Position numbers and translations under genes: made by a program
Source of the DNA: Flavipsychrobacter sp.
GTDB taxonomy: Bacteria > Bacteroidota > Bacteroidia > Chitinophagales > Chitinophagaceae
Direction of reading: 5' to 3'
NCBI GenBank assembly: GCA_016787265.1
Contig: JAEUVF010000013.1
Coordinates: forward strand, 62,001-126,000
Length of the DNA: 64,000 bases
The notes under the pieces: model-generated
Databases searched by the model: none
What the model saw: the letters and a program-made list of their open reading frames with translations, nothing else
What the model was told of the DNA's origin: nothing
In this document: positions 44,057-52,061 of the stretch, one piece after another
Numbering within the stretch: position 1 is the first letter of the stretch
How the letters are laid out: every line of letters starts with the position of its first letter

Positions 44057-45148
44057 ATGCAAGCAACCGACAACAAAACAATGAAACAGGTAACACAGGA
44101 AGCATGGGCAAAACGCCCGCTGATCATCGCGGGTCCCTGCAGCGCGGAAACGGAAGAGCAGGTTTTACAAACAGCCCAGCAATTGGCTCAAACCGGAAAG
44201 GTAGATATCATGAGAGCCGGTATCTGGAAACCACGTACACGTCCGGGTTCTTTTGAAGGTATTGGAACCAAGGGACTGCCCTGGTTACAACAGGCTAAAA
44301 AACTCACTGGCATGCCTGTTGCAGTGGAAGTTGCTACCGCCAAACAGGTGGAAGATGCGCTGCATTTTGACGTGGATGTTTTGTGGATCGGTGCCCGTAC
44401 CACGGTAAACCCTTTCAGTGTTCAGGAAGTAGCCGATGCCCTGAAGGGAGTGGATGTACCCGTATTGATCAAAAACCCTATCAATCCTGATCTTGAATTG
44501 TGGCTTGGTGCTGTTGAACGGGTAGCCAAAGCAGGCATTAGTCAGATCGGATTAATTCATCGTGGGTTCTCCTCCTATGGTAACACTGAATTCAGAAATG
44601 CTCCGATGTGGCACCTGGCAATTGAAATGAAACGCCGCTTCCCGGAAATGATGATGATCAATGACCCTTCCCATATCTGCGGACGCAGAGATATTCTGCT
44701 GGATGTGATGCAGAAAGCCATTGACCTTGATTACGATGGCATGATCATCGAAAGCCATATTGATCCGGACAATGCATGGAGTGATGCCAAACAACAGGTA
44801 ACCCCCGCCCGCCTGGCAGAAATGCTTAACAGCATTATCTGGAGAAGAGAAGATGTGGATTCTGAAGCCTATCATGCGGCACTTGAAAAACTTCGCCAAC
44901 AGATCAATCACCTCGATGATGAACTGATGCAGATCCTGGGACAGCGTATGAAAGTGGCTGAACAGATCGGTACTTATAAAAAGAACAACAATATTACCAT
45001 CCTGCAAACCAACCGCTGGAATGAGATTCTGGATCGTGCTTTCCTGAAAGGCGATAAACTGGGATTGAGCAAAGAATTCATCACCCGTTATTTTGATGCG
45101 GTACACATGGAGTCCATCAACCATCAGAATAAAATCATGAATAGCTAA
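44057..45148 (+). CDS. Bifunctional DAHP synthase (type I-beta) / chorismate mutase (AroQ)
   Basis: 363 residues. The N-terminal about 260 residues are a KDO8P-synthase-like DAHP synthase (IIAGPCSAETEEQV, GIWKPRTRPGSFEGIG, WIGARTTVNPF, NDPSHICGRRD, ESHIDPDNAWSDAKQQ). Residues about 280-360 form an all-helical AroQ mutase (LRQQINHLDDELMQILGQRMKVAEQIGTYK). The fusion is usual in Bacteroidota and couples entry and branch point of the pathway. ATG 44057 is chosen; 44081 is possible. The upstream extension is the heptamer repeat. Confidence 0.93.
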   Translation: MQATDNKTMKQVTQEAWAKRPLIIAGPCSAETEEQVLQTAQQLAQTGKVDIMRAGIWKPRTRPGSFEGIGTKGLPWLQQAKKLTGMPVAVEVATAKQVEDALHFDVDVLWIGARTTVNPFSVQEVADALKGVDVPVLIKNPINPDLELWLGAVERVAKAGISQIGLIHRGFSSYGNTEFRNAPMWHLAIEMKRRFPEMMMINDPSHICGRRDILLDVMQKAIDLDYDGMIIESHIDPDNAWSDAKQQVTPARLAEMLNSIIWRREDVDSEAYHAALEKLRQQINHLDDELMQILGQRMKVAEQIGTYKKNNNITILQTNRWNEILDRAFLKGDKLGLSKEFITRYFDAVHMESINHQNKIMNS

Positions 45149-45157
45149 GCAGGGCGC

Positions 45158-46177
45158 ATGGAACATAAAAAGATCCGGATCGGGCAAACCATCACCGACT
45201 ATTATTTTGGTGCGAGTTTATCCAAACTGAAAGATGTTGCTGATAAAGCACATAGCATCATCCTCACCGATGAAAAGGTATTTGAAGCCTGTAAAGCAAA
45301 ACTGAAAGGCTGGAATACCATCGTGATTAAAGCTGGCGAAGAATACAAGATCCAGCAAACGGCGGATACTGTCATTGATTCGCTCATCGAAATGGAAGCT
45401 GACCGCAAAACAACCCTTATTGGATTGGGAGGTGGTGTGGTAACCGACCTGGCGGGTTATGTGGGAGCCATATACATGCGGGGAATCCGAACCGGGTTTA
45501 TACCAACCAGCCTGTTGGCAATGGTAGATGCTTCCATCGGTGGTAAAAATGGAGTGGATGTGGGGGTGTATAAAAACCTGGTAGGCACTATCCGCCAACC
45601 TTCTTTCCTGTTTTTTGATACCAGTCTGCTCCAAACCCTTCCAACTACCGAATGGCAGAATGGTTTTGCTGAGATCATTAAACATGCTGCTATCAAGGAT
45701 GCTGCCATGTTTCGAGAATTGAAAGAACATGATGCCGCCTGGTACCAGAAGAAGAAATCGGAAATAGCAGCACTGGTACGCAGAAATGCTCTACTGAAAA
45801 CCAAAGTGGTACAGCTGGATGAAACGGAACAGGGCGATAGAAAGCTGCTGAACTTCGGCCATACGCTCGGGCATGCCCTCGAAAACCAATATGAGCTTTC
45901 ACATGGTCAGGCGGTTTCCATTGGCATGACCTATGCGGCGCATTTATCGGAAGCGCTGCTTGGATTCAAACAGACGGAAACCCTGGTACAGGTAATCGGA
46001 CAGTATGGATTGCCCACTTATGCAGATTTCGATCGAACTAAAGTATTTGATGTGTTGAAACACGACAAAAAAAGAGAACGTTCCAATCTTCATTATATCC
46101 TGCTTCAAAAAATAGGCAAAGGGGTAATTCATACACTTCCACTGGCTCAGGTTAAACAATTAATAGAAAAGATATAA
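45158..46177 (+). CDS. aroB: 3-dehydroquinate synthase
   Basis: 339 residues. The NAD-binding and metal motifs are GLGGGVVTDLAGYVGAIYMRG, PTSLLAMVDASIGGKNGVD, EIIKHAAI and NFGHTLGHALE with the zinc-binding His. It converts DAHP to 3-dehydroquinate. It lies 9 bp after the DAHP synthase gene and 9 bp before aroA. Confidence 0.96.
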   Translation: MEHKKIRIGQTITDYYFGASLSKLKDVADKAHSIILTDEKVFEACKAKLKGWNTIVIKAGEEYKIQQTADTVIDSLIEMEADRKTTLIGLGGGVVTDLAGYVGAIYMRGIRTGFIPTSLLAMVDASIGGKNGVDVGVYKNLVGTIRQPSFLFFDTSLLQTLPTTEWQNGFAEIIKHAAIKDAAMFRELKEHDAAWYQKKKSEIAALVRRNALLKTKVVQLDETEQGDRKLLNFGHTLGHALENQYELSHGQAVSIGMTYAAHLSEALLGFKQTETLVQVIGQYGLPTYADFDRTKVFDVLKHDKKRERSNLHYILLQKIGKGVIHTLPLAQVKQLIEKI

Positions 46178-46186
46178 TAAAGCATA

Positions 46187-47461
46187 ATGGTAGTAACGGT
46201 AGAGCCTTCTTCCATACAGGGTGAAATCTGGGCGCCAGCCTCCAAAAGTTCTATGCAACGCGCCTGTGCGGCTGCTATTGCTGCAGGTGGCACCAGTATC
46301 ATCCGTAATCCCGGAAAATCAAATGATGATAAAGCTGCGCTGGGCGTGATCCAGGCATTGGGTGCAACTATCGAACAAAAAGAAAATGAACTGATGATCC
46401 GTTCTTCGGGTATCCATGCCCGTTCTACAACAGTTCACTGTGGAGAAAGTGGTTTGGGTATCCGGATGTTTACTCCACTCGTGGCCCTGAATGAACAGGC
46501 TATCACAATTACCGGAGAGGGTAGCCTGGTAACCCGTCCCATGGATTTTTTTGATGAAGTATTACCACAATTGCAGGTTTCGGTACAATCCAGCCAGGGC
46601 AAATTGCCGCTGGTAGTGAAGGGCCCCCTGAAGCCCGGAAATATTACTATTGACGGATCGCTCAGTTCCCAATTTCTGACGGGTATTCTGCTGGCCTATG
46701 CAGCCTCCGGTGCAAAAGATGTAACCGTAAAAGTTACCAATCTGAAAAGTAAACCCTATGTTGACCTCACTCTTAAAGTGATGGAAGATTTTGGATTGGA
46801 AGTGCCGCAGAACAATAACTATGAAAGTTTTCATTTTACCGGGATTCGCCCAACAGTAACGGATAGCCGAACTTATACCGTTGAAGGCGACTGGAGTGGC
46901 GGTGCATTTTTACTGGTAGCGGCAGCCATTGCAGGTGAAACAATTATAAAAGGACTGGATGTGTTTTCTACACAGGCGGATAAAGCAATTTTGGAGGCCC
47001 TGATAAGTTGTGGAGCAGGCATCAGTATTGAACCGGAACAAATTACCGTTCGACCGGTGCCGATGAAAGCTTTTCATTTTAATGCAACTGATTGTCCGGA
47101 TTTATTTCCGCCATTGGTTGCGCTTGCCGCTTATTGTGAAGGCACCACGGTTATTGAAGGCGTGGGAAGGCTTACGCATAAGGAAAGCAATCGCGCTCTG
47201 ACGCTGCAGGAAGAATTTGGAAAAATGGGGCTGCCTGTTGAACTGCAGGACGATCTGATGCTGATCAAAGGAGGAAACGGATTGAAAGGAGCAGCAGTTC
47301 ATTCCCATCATGACCATCGCATTGCAATGGCTTGTGCAGTGGCTGCATTAAAGGCGGAGGGCGCCACCTCTATCGAAAAAGCGGAAGCTATCAATAAATC
47401 CTATCCCGATTTTTATGAACATATCCGTTCACTGGGAGCCAAACTAAAACAAGAAGCATGA
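46187..47461 (+). CDS. aroA: 3-phosphoshikimate 1-carboxyvinyltransferase (EPSP synthase)
   Basis: 424 residues. Substrate-binding and family stretches are visible: APASKSSMQRACAAAIAAGGTS, CGESGLGIRMFTPL, GSLSSQFLTGILLAYA, EGDWSGGAFLLVAAAI and SHHDHRIAMACAVAAL. Enolpyruvyl transfer to shikimate-3-phosphate. The usual NAGTAxR loop reads CGESGLGIR, seen in Bacteroidota versions. The stop codon overlaps the aroC start (GCATGA). Confidence 0.94.
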   Translation: MVVTVEPSSIQGEIWAPASKSSMQRACAAAIAAGGTSIIRNPGKSNDDKAALGVIQALGATIEQKENELMIRSSGIHARSTTVHCGESGLGIRMFTPLVALNEQAITITGEGSLVTRPMDFFDEVLPQLQVSVQSSQGKLPLVVKGPLKPGNITIDGSLSSQFLTGILLAYAASGAKDVTVKVTNLKSKPYVDLTLKVMEDFGLEVPQNNNYESFHFTGIRPTVTDSRTYTVEGDWSGGAFLLVAAAIAGETIIKGLDVFSTQADKAILEALISCGAGISIEPEQITVRPVPMKAFHFNATDCPDLFPPLVALAAYCEGTTVIEGVGRLTHKESNRALTLQEEFGKMGLPVELQDDLMLIKGGNGLKGAAVHSHHDHRIAMACAVAALKAEGATSIEKAEAINKSYPDFYEHIRSLGAKLKQEA

Positions 47462-48453
47462 ATTCATTCGGACGTAATTTTCGGGTATCCATCGTTGGGG
47501 AGTCTCATGGTCCGGCAGTAGGTGTGATCATTGATGGAGTGCCATCCGGATTGCCACTTCAACTGGAAGATTTTCTGGTAGATATTGAACGAAGGAAAGG
47601 AGGTACACAAAAAGGAACGACTCCCCGCAAGGAAGATGATCTCCCGCTGTTTCAAACCGGACTTTTTAATGGAAAAGCAACTGGTGCTCCACTTACCATC
47701 CTTTTTGAAAATAAAAATACCCGTTCAGGGGATTATGAAAAGCAGCGTGCTGTTCCCCGACCGGGACATGCGGATTTTGTTGCCCATAACAAATTTGGTG
47801 GCTTTGAAGATTTTAGAGGAGGTGGTCATTTCAGCGGCCGGTTGACAGTTGGCCTTGTAGCGGCGGGAGTGGTGGCAAAAAAAATGCTGAACTCCATCAC
47901 TGTAAAAGCAACCATACTTGAAATCGGGGGAGAAGCCGATCTGGAAAAAGGATTGCAAAAAGCAATTGATGCCAAGGATTCCATTGGAGGAATCGTGGAA
48001 TGCAGGGTGAGTGGATTACCCATTGGCCTGGGCGAGCCCTTTTTTGATTCGGTAGAGTCACTGATCAGTCATGCCGTTTTTGCCATACCCGCTGTACGCG
48101 GAATAGAATTTGGAACCGGTTTTGCAGCGGCCCGTATGTTTGGAGTAGAACACAATGATGCGATTGAAGACAGTAGTGGAAAAACACGTACCAATCATGC
48201 CGGCGGAATCGTAGGAGGCATCACCAATGGAAACGAACTCGTATTCAGGATCGCCATCAAACCAACTTCCTCCACACCAAAAGACCAACTGACACTGAAT
48301 TGGGAAACCGGTGAGCAGGAGACGTTTTCAGTAAAAGGAAGGCATGATCTCTGTATTGCCCTTCGGGTACCCGTTGTTCTGGAAGCAGTTACTGCCATTG
48401 TGCTGGCGGATCTGATGATACAGACGGGACAAATTTCCCGGGTCCTTCCATAA
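47458..48453 (+). CDS. aroC: Chorismate synthase
   Basis: 331 residues: RVSIVGESHGPAVGVIIDG, RRKGGTQKGTTPRKEDD, RPGHADFVAHNKFGGFEDFRGGGHFSGR-type stretch with the FMN-site residues, and GGIVGGITNGNELVFRIAIKPTSS. It removes phosphate from EPSP to give chorismate. It is the last recognisable gene of the aromatic operon; aroD, aroE and aroK are not in the window. Slightly shorter than the usual about 350-360 residues. Confidence 0.95.
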   Translation: MNSFGRNFRVSIVGESHGPAVGVIIDGVPSGLPLQLEDFLVDIERRKGGTQKGTTPRKEDDLPLFQTGLFNGKATGAPLTILFENKNTRSGDYEKQRAVPRPGHADFVAHNKFGGFEDFRGGGHFSGRLTVGLVAAGVVAKKMLNSITVKATILEIGGEADLEKGLQKAIDAKDSIGGIVECRVSGLPIGLGEPFFDSVESLISHAVFAIPAVRGIEFGTGFAAARMFGVEHNDAIEDSSGKTRTNHAGGIVGGITNGNELVFRIAIKPTSSTPKDQLTLNWETGEQETFSVKGRHDLCIALRVPVVLEAVTAIVLADLMIQTGQISRVLP

Positions 48454-48488
48454 ATACTATATTTAAGGACGAGGGTAGATCAGTCAAT

Positions 48489-50165
48489 ATGAGAAATATA
48501 CTTCGCAGCATTGGAATTCTATGGTTATTCAGTATGCTAACCGGCTGTTTCAACTCTTCCGCGCCTGAGGAAGTGGTATTGGTGGACAGGAAAGAAGAAG
48601 TTCCGATGGTGGTCAGTGAACAGATTCATGAACTGCTTAGTTATATGTCTAACAGGGATGGATACCTGAAAGACAGCGTGCTGTTGTCAGAACATCTCCT
48701 GATGCAACAATTCTATGAGCGAAACGGGTATCACCCCATCTGGAGTGAAGGCGATCAATGGAAACCGGCAGGTGATAGCCTGTTTGTCGCCATCAGCCAG
48801 GCAAAATCCTATGGACTCTTTCCATCTGATTATCATCATACACAGTTACTGGAAATCCGGAATAAAATCATCCTGGATGCTATGAGCCGGAAAAATGCAG
48901 CACTCTGGGCAAGGGCAGATCTGCTCCTGACTGATGCCTGCTGGAAGATGGCTCATCATCTTAAATACGGACACCTGAACCGCGACAGTATCACTATCCG
49001 AAAGGATTCGGTATTTACGGAGGAGGAGAAGCTGAATTTGCTGGGATCGTTGCATCGTAGCGGACAGGTACAAACGATGTTGACTCGCCTGGAACCTAAA
49101 CACAAAGGATACCAGGATCTGAAAAAAGCACTCGCGGTATTTTTGAAAAAAGCCAATTTTCAACCCGTTGAACAAATTCAGTACCCGGCAACGGATTCTA
49201 TGGCATTTGTACAGGTGGTAGCTAAGAAATTGAAGTCGATGGGATTTCTGGATAGTAGTTGGGTGGCCGGAGATGATTCACTGGTTTATGCAAAAGCAGT
49301 AAAGCAATTCCAGGCTTCCAAGGGCATCGTAACTACTGGCTTTGTTGCTCAGTTAACGGTTGCCAGTCTGAATACTACCGACTGGGATTATTTTACCACG
49401 ATAGCGCTGAACCTGGACCGATACCGGCAGCTGCCCGATACGATGCCGGAAACCTATGTTTGGGTTAATCTACCGGCTTATCAGCTTGAAGTGATGGATT
49501 ATGATACAGTTGCACTTCAATCAAAAATTGTTGTCGGAACTCCCAAAACGCCAACACCGGTGCTGAACAGTTCCATTACCAATTTTATTACGTATCCGCA
49601 ATGGACTGTTCCCTACAGTATTATTTTTAAAGAAATGCTGCCTAAGATCAGGAAAGATATTCAGTACCTGGCCAAAGAAAATCTCATGGTGGTTGACCGG
49701 TACGATAGTGTAATAGCACCGGAAACAATTGATTGGAACAAAGTAACGAAAAACAGTTTCCCCTATCTTTTACGACAGCGGCAGGGTGATGATAACAGTT
49801 TGGGGGTAATGAAATTCAATTTCCGTAACAAGTACAGTGTTTATCTGCATGATACCAATGCAAGGGGGCTTTTTTCCAGGGATAACCGCGCATTAAGTCA
49901 TGGTTGTGTCAGGGTACAGAAATGGGAGGATTTATCTCATTTTCTTGTCCGCAACAATGAGATACGGTATCATCGGGATACGATCCGTGCATTGATTCTT
50001 CGCCAGGAAAAAAAGACCATCAGTGATTTTCCGCAGGTTCCTATCTATATCCGTTATATAACAGCGGCTGGGGTGGATGGTGAAATCCGGTTTTTTCCCG
50101 ATATTTATGAGGAAGACAAACACCTAAAGGAAAGGTATTTTGCTTCCAAATTAAATAATCCATGA
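48489..50165 (+). CDS. L,D-transpeptidase, YcbB (LdtD) type lipoprotein
   Basis: 558 residues. The signal ends in the lipobox SMLTGC. A scaffold domain is followed by a peptidoglycan-binding helical bundle (VKQFQASKGIVTTGFV region) and a YkuD catalytic domain with the signature HGCVRVQKWEDL holding the catalytic Cys. Such enzymes form 3-3 crosslinks in peptidoglycan. It overlaps the rlpA gene by 4 bp, a wall-remodelling pair. Confidence 0.92.
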   Translation: MRNILRSIGILWLFSMLTGCFNSSAPEEVVLVDRKEEVPMVVSEQIHELLSYMSNRDGYLKDSVLLSEHLLMQQFYERNGYHPIWSEGDQWKPAGDSLFVAISQAKSYGLFPSDYHHTQLLEIRNKIILDAMSRKNAALWARADLLLTDACWKMAHHLKYGHLNRDSITIRKDSVFTEEEKLNLLGSLHRSGQVQTMLTRLEPKHKGYQDLKKALAVFLKKANFQPVEQIQYPATDSMAFVQVVAKKLKSMGFLDSSWVAGDDSLVYAKAVKQFQASKGIVTTGFVAQLTVASLNTTDWDYFTTIALNLDRYRQLPDTMPETYVWVNLPAYQLEVMDYDTVALQSKIVVGTPKTPTPVLNSSITNFITYPQWTVPYSIIFKEMLPKIRKDIQYLAKENLMVVDRYDSVIAPETIDWNKVTKNSFPYLLRQRQGDDNSLGVMKFNFRNKYSVYLHDTNARGLFSRDNRALSHGCVRVQKWEDLSHFLVRNNEIRYHRDTIRALILRQEKKTISDFPQVPIYIRYITAAGVDGEIRFFPDIYEEDKHLKERYFASKLNNP

Positions 50166-50590
50166 CTATAAAAACCGTATTACCTGTTCTGGGTTTACTT
50201 TTTTTATTCACTGCACAAACCATTTTTGCACAGGATTCAGTCCAGGTTTCAAAGAAGAAAAGAGTTGTTAATCTTGATTCCGTTCAATATGGGGTGGCCA
50301 GTTACTATGCAGCCAAATTTCAGGGCCGTTTAACGGCAAGCGGTGAAAAATATGATTCAAGTAAACTAACAGCTGCCCACAATGGCCTTCCATTTGGAAC
50401 CTGGGTGAAAGTTACCAACCGAAGAAATAAACGCTCTGTAATTGTAAAGATTAATGATCGTCTGCATCATGCCAATATGCGGGTTGTGGATCTTTCTGGT
50501 GCTGCGGCGAAAAAGCTTGGATTTTATTCCAGGGGGCTTACAAAAGTAAAGGTGGAAGTGTTGGGTAAAAAGAAACCGGCTGAAGATTAG
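50162..50590 (+). CDS. RlpA-like septal ring lytic transglycosylase
   Basis: 142 residues with a signal peptide (ending TAQTIFAQ) and a double-psi beta-barrel domain: GVASYYAAKFQGRLTASGE, KLTAAHNGLPFGTWVKVTN and VKINDRLHHANMRVVDLS. The conserved Asp in NDR is present. RlpA cleaves glycan strands that lack stem peptides. No SPOR domain, as in short Bacteroidota versions. Confidence 0.9.
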   Translation: MTIKTVLPVLGLLFLFTAQTIFAQDSVQVSKKKRVVNLDSVQYGVASYYAAKFQGRLTASGEKYDSSKLTAAHNGLPFGTWVKVTNRRNKRSVIVKINDRLHHANMRVVDLSGAAAKKLGFYSRGLTKVKVEVLGKKKPAED

Positions 50591-50611
50591 CAGGCTATCG
50601 ATAATAAATAA

Positions 50612-50643
50612 TTTCCAAGTTTAAGAAGGAGGGTTTATTTTTG
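50612..50643 (+). promoter_or_regulatory. Candidate promoter of the OmpA-family gene
   Basis: TTTC (50612-50615, one mismatch to TTTG), 20 bases, TATTTTTG (50636-50643), an exact TAnnTTTG -7 element. The predicted start near 50650 gives a leader of about 18 nt before the ATG at 50668. Confidence 0.5.
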
Positions 50644-50667
50644 CGGCAGTTTAAATAAACTACGCAT

Positions 50668-51990
50668 ATGAAGAAATTAATAGTTTCATTGTTGGTTGGA
50701 TGCACCGTTACCTCTTCTGTATTCGCACAAAACAATGATTATAAAAAGCGCCCCGCACTCGGAATTCATTTCTTCGGTAATGATTTTGAAACACCTGAGA
50801 AAATCCGCAATTCTTCTCTGAGTACTGTTTTGAAAGACAAACAGTGGGCAAAACTGGGTAATCATAATTTTGGTTTTGGTGTGAATTACCTGAAGGGTTT
50901 AACCAATCACCTTGATTTTTCTACAACCCTGGGCGTTTCATTTCTTGAATATCCGATTCGTGATAAAGGTCCGGTTGGGGATGGCGCCCTTTTTGAGTGG
51001 GATGCCATGGTAAATGCTAAAATGCTCTCTGATAAATATTGGGTTACTCCTTACCTGTCAGCAGGTTTGGCGGCTTCCCAATTCAAGGGATATTATGGTG
51101 CGATTGTACCAGTAGGGGTGGGTTGGCAGGTGAACTTCTTCGATGAGGCTTTCCTGTTGATCAACTCTCAGTACAGAATGAGAGTTACCAACACAACTGA
51201 GAATCATTTCTATCATAGTATTGGTTTTGCGGGTAATATCGGCAAGCCAAAAGAAGTAAAAGTAATTCCACCCCCGCCCCCTCCAATGGTTGAGCCGGTT
51301 GATACAGATAAAGATGGCGTGGTGGATTCAGTGGATGCCTGTCCGGAAATCCCGGGTCTTGCTTCTCTCCAGGGCTGCCCTGATAAAGATGCCGATGGTA
51401 TCGCTGACAAGGATGATAAGTGTCCGGATGTTCCAGGTATTGCCCGATATAATGGATGTCCGATTCCTGATACCGACGGTGATGGAATTAACGATGAAGA
51501 AGATAAGTGTGTAGACGTAGCTGGTGTTGCCCGTTACCAGGGTTGTCCGATCCCTGACCGTGATAATGATGGTGTAAATGATGAAGAAGATCGTTGTCCT
51601 GATCTGGCAGGTCCTGCTGACAATGGTGGTTGTCCAAAACTGGAAGCTTCCAAATTCAATGCAAGTGCTGTACAGTTCGTTACAGGAAGTTCAACCCTCA
51701 CTGCTGCTGCCCGTAAGGAGCTTGATAAGGCTGCACGTATCCTGAATGAGCAATATCCTCAACTGAAAGTTGAGATCGGCGGGCATACAGATAATACCGG
51801 TAAAGCCGAGTTCAATCAGAAATTATCTGAAAAGCGTGCTGCTGCTGTAGTTGCTTACCTGGTTAAAAAAGGTGTTGCTGCAGAGCGTCTGAATGCTGTT
51901 GGTTTTGGACAGGATCAGCCGGTGGCTGACAACGGTACAGCCGCTGGTCGTACTCAGAACCGCCGTGTTGAATTCAAGGTTAGTCAATAA
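50668..51990 (+). CDS. OmpA-family outer-membrane protein with thrombospondin type 3 repeats
   Basis: 440 residues. The signal peptide ends SSVFAQ, then an N-terminal beta-barrel (about residues 25-195), a proline hinge (IPPPPPPM), four calcium-binding TSP3 repeats (DTDKDGVVDSVDACPE; DKDADGIADKDDKCPD; DTDGDGINDEEDKC; DRDNDGVNDEEDRCPD) and the OmpA-like peptidoglycan-binding domain (IGGHTDNTGKAEFNQKLSEKRA, QNRRVEF). An abundant envelope protein tying outer membrane to wall, to judge from the promoter and terminator strength. Confidence 0.95.
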   Translation: MKKLIVSLLVGCTVTSSVFAQNNDYKKRPALGIHFFGNDFETPEKIRNSSLSTVLKDKQWAKLGNHNFGFGVNYLKGLTNHLDFSTTLGVSFLEYPIRDKGPVGDGALFEWDAMVNAKMLSDKYWVTPYLSAGLAASQFKGYYGAIVPVGVGWQVNFFDEAFLLINSQYRMRVTNTTENHFYHSIGFAGNIGKPKEVKVIPPPPPPMVEPVDTDKDGVVDSVDACPEIPGLASLQGCPDKDADGIADKDDKCPDVPGIARYNGCPIPDTDGDGINDEEDKCVDVAGVARYQGCPIPDRDNDGVNDEEDRCPDLAGPADNGGCPKLEASKFNASAVQFVTGSSTLTAAARKELDKAARILNEQYPQLKVEIGGHTDNTGKAEFNQKLSEKRAAAVVAYLVKKGVAAERLNAVGFGQDQPVADNGTAAGRTQNRRVEFKVSQ

Positions 51991-52013
51991 TCGATAACAA
52001 TTAGCTTATATTT

Positions 52014-52047
52014 AAAACTGGTCCGCCCCGCGGACCAGTTTTTTTTT
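52014..52047 (+). terminator. Strong intrinsic terminator between ompA-like gene and lanB
   Basis: AAAACTGGTCCG (52014-52025) pairs perfectly with CGGACCAGTTTT (52031-52042) around CCCCG, with nine T at 52039-52047. It ends 14 bp before the LanB start codon, leaving almost no room for a separate promoter. Confidence 0.92.
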
Positions 52048-52061
52048 GGAAGATTGTACTG

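Noticed and set aside
44552..45187. 211-codon open frame on the minus strand over the DAHP synthase-chorismate mutase gene
   Set aside because: Shadow of a strongly supported enzyme gene; no family features.
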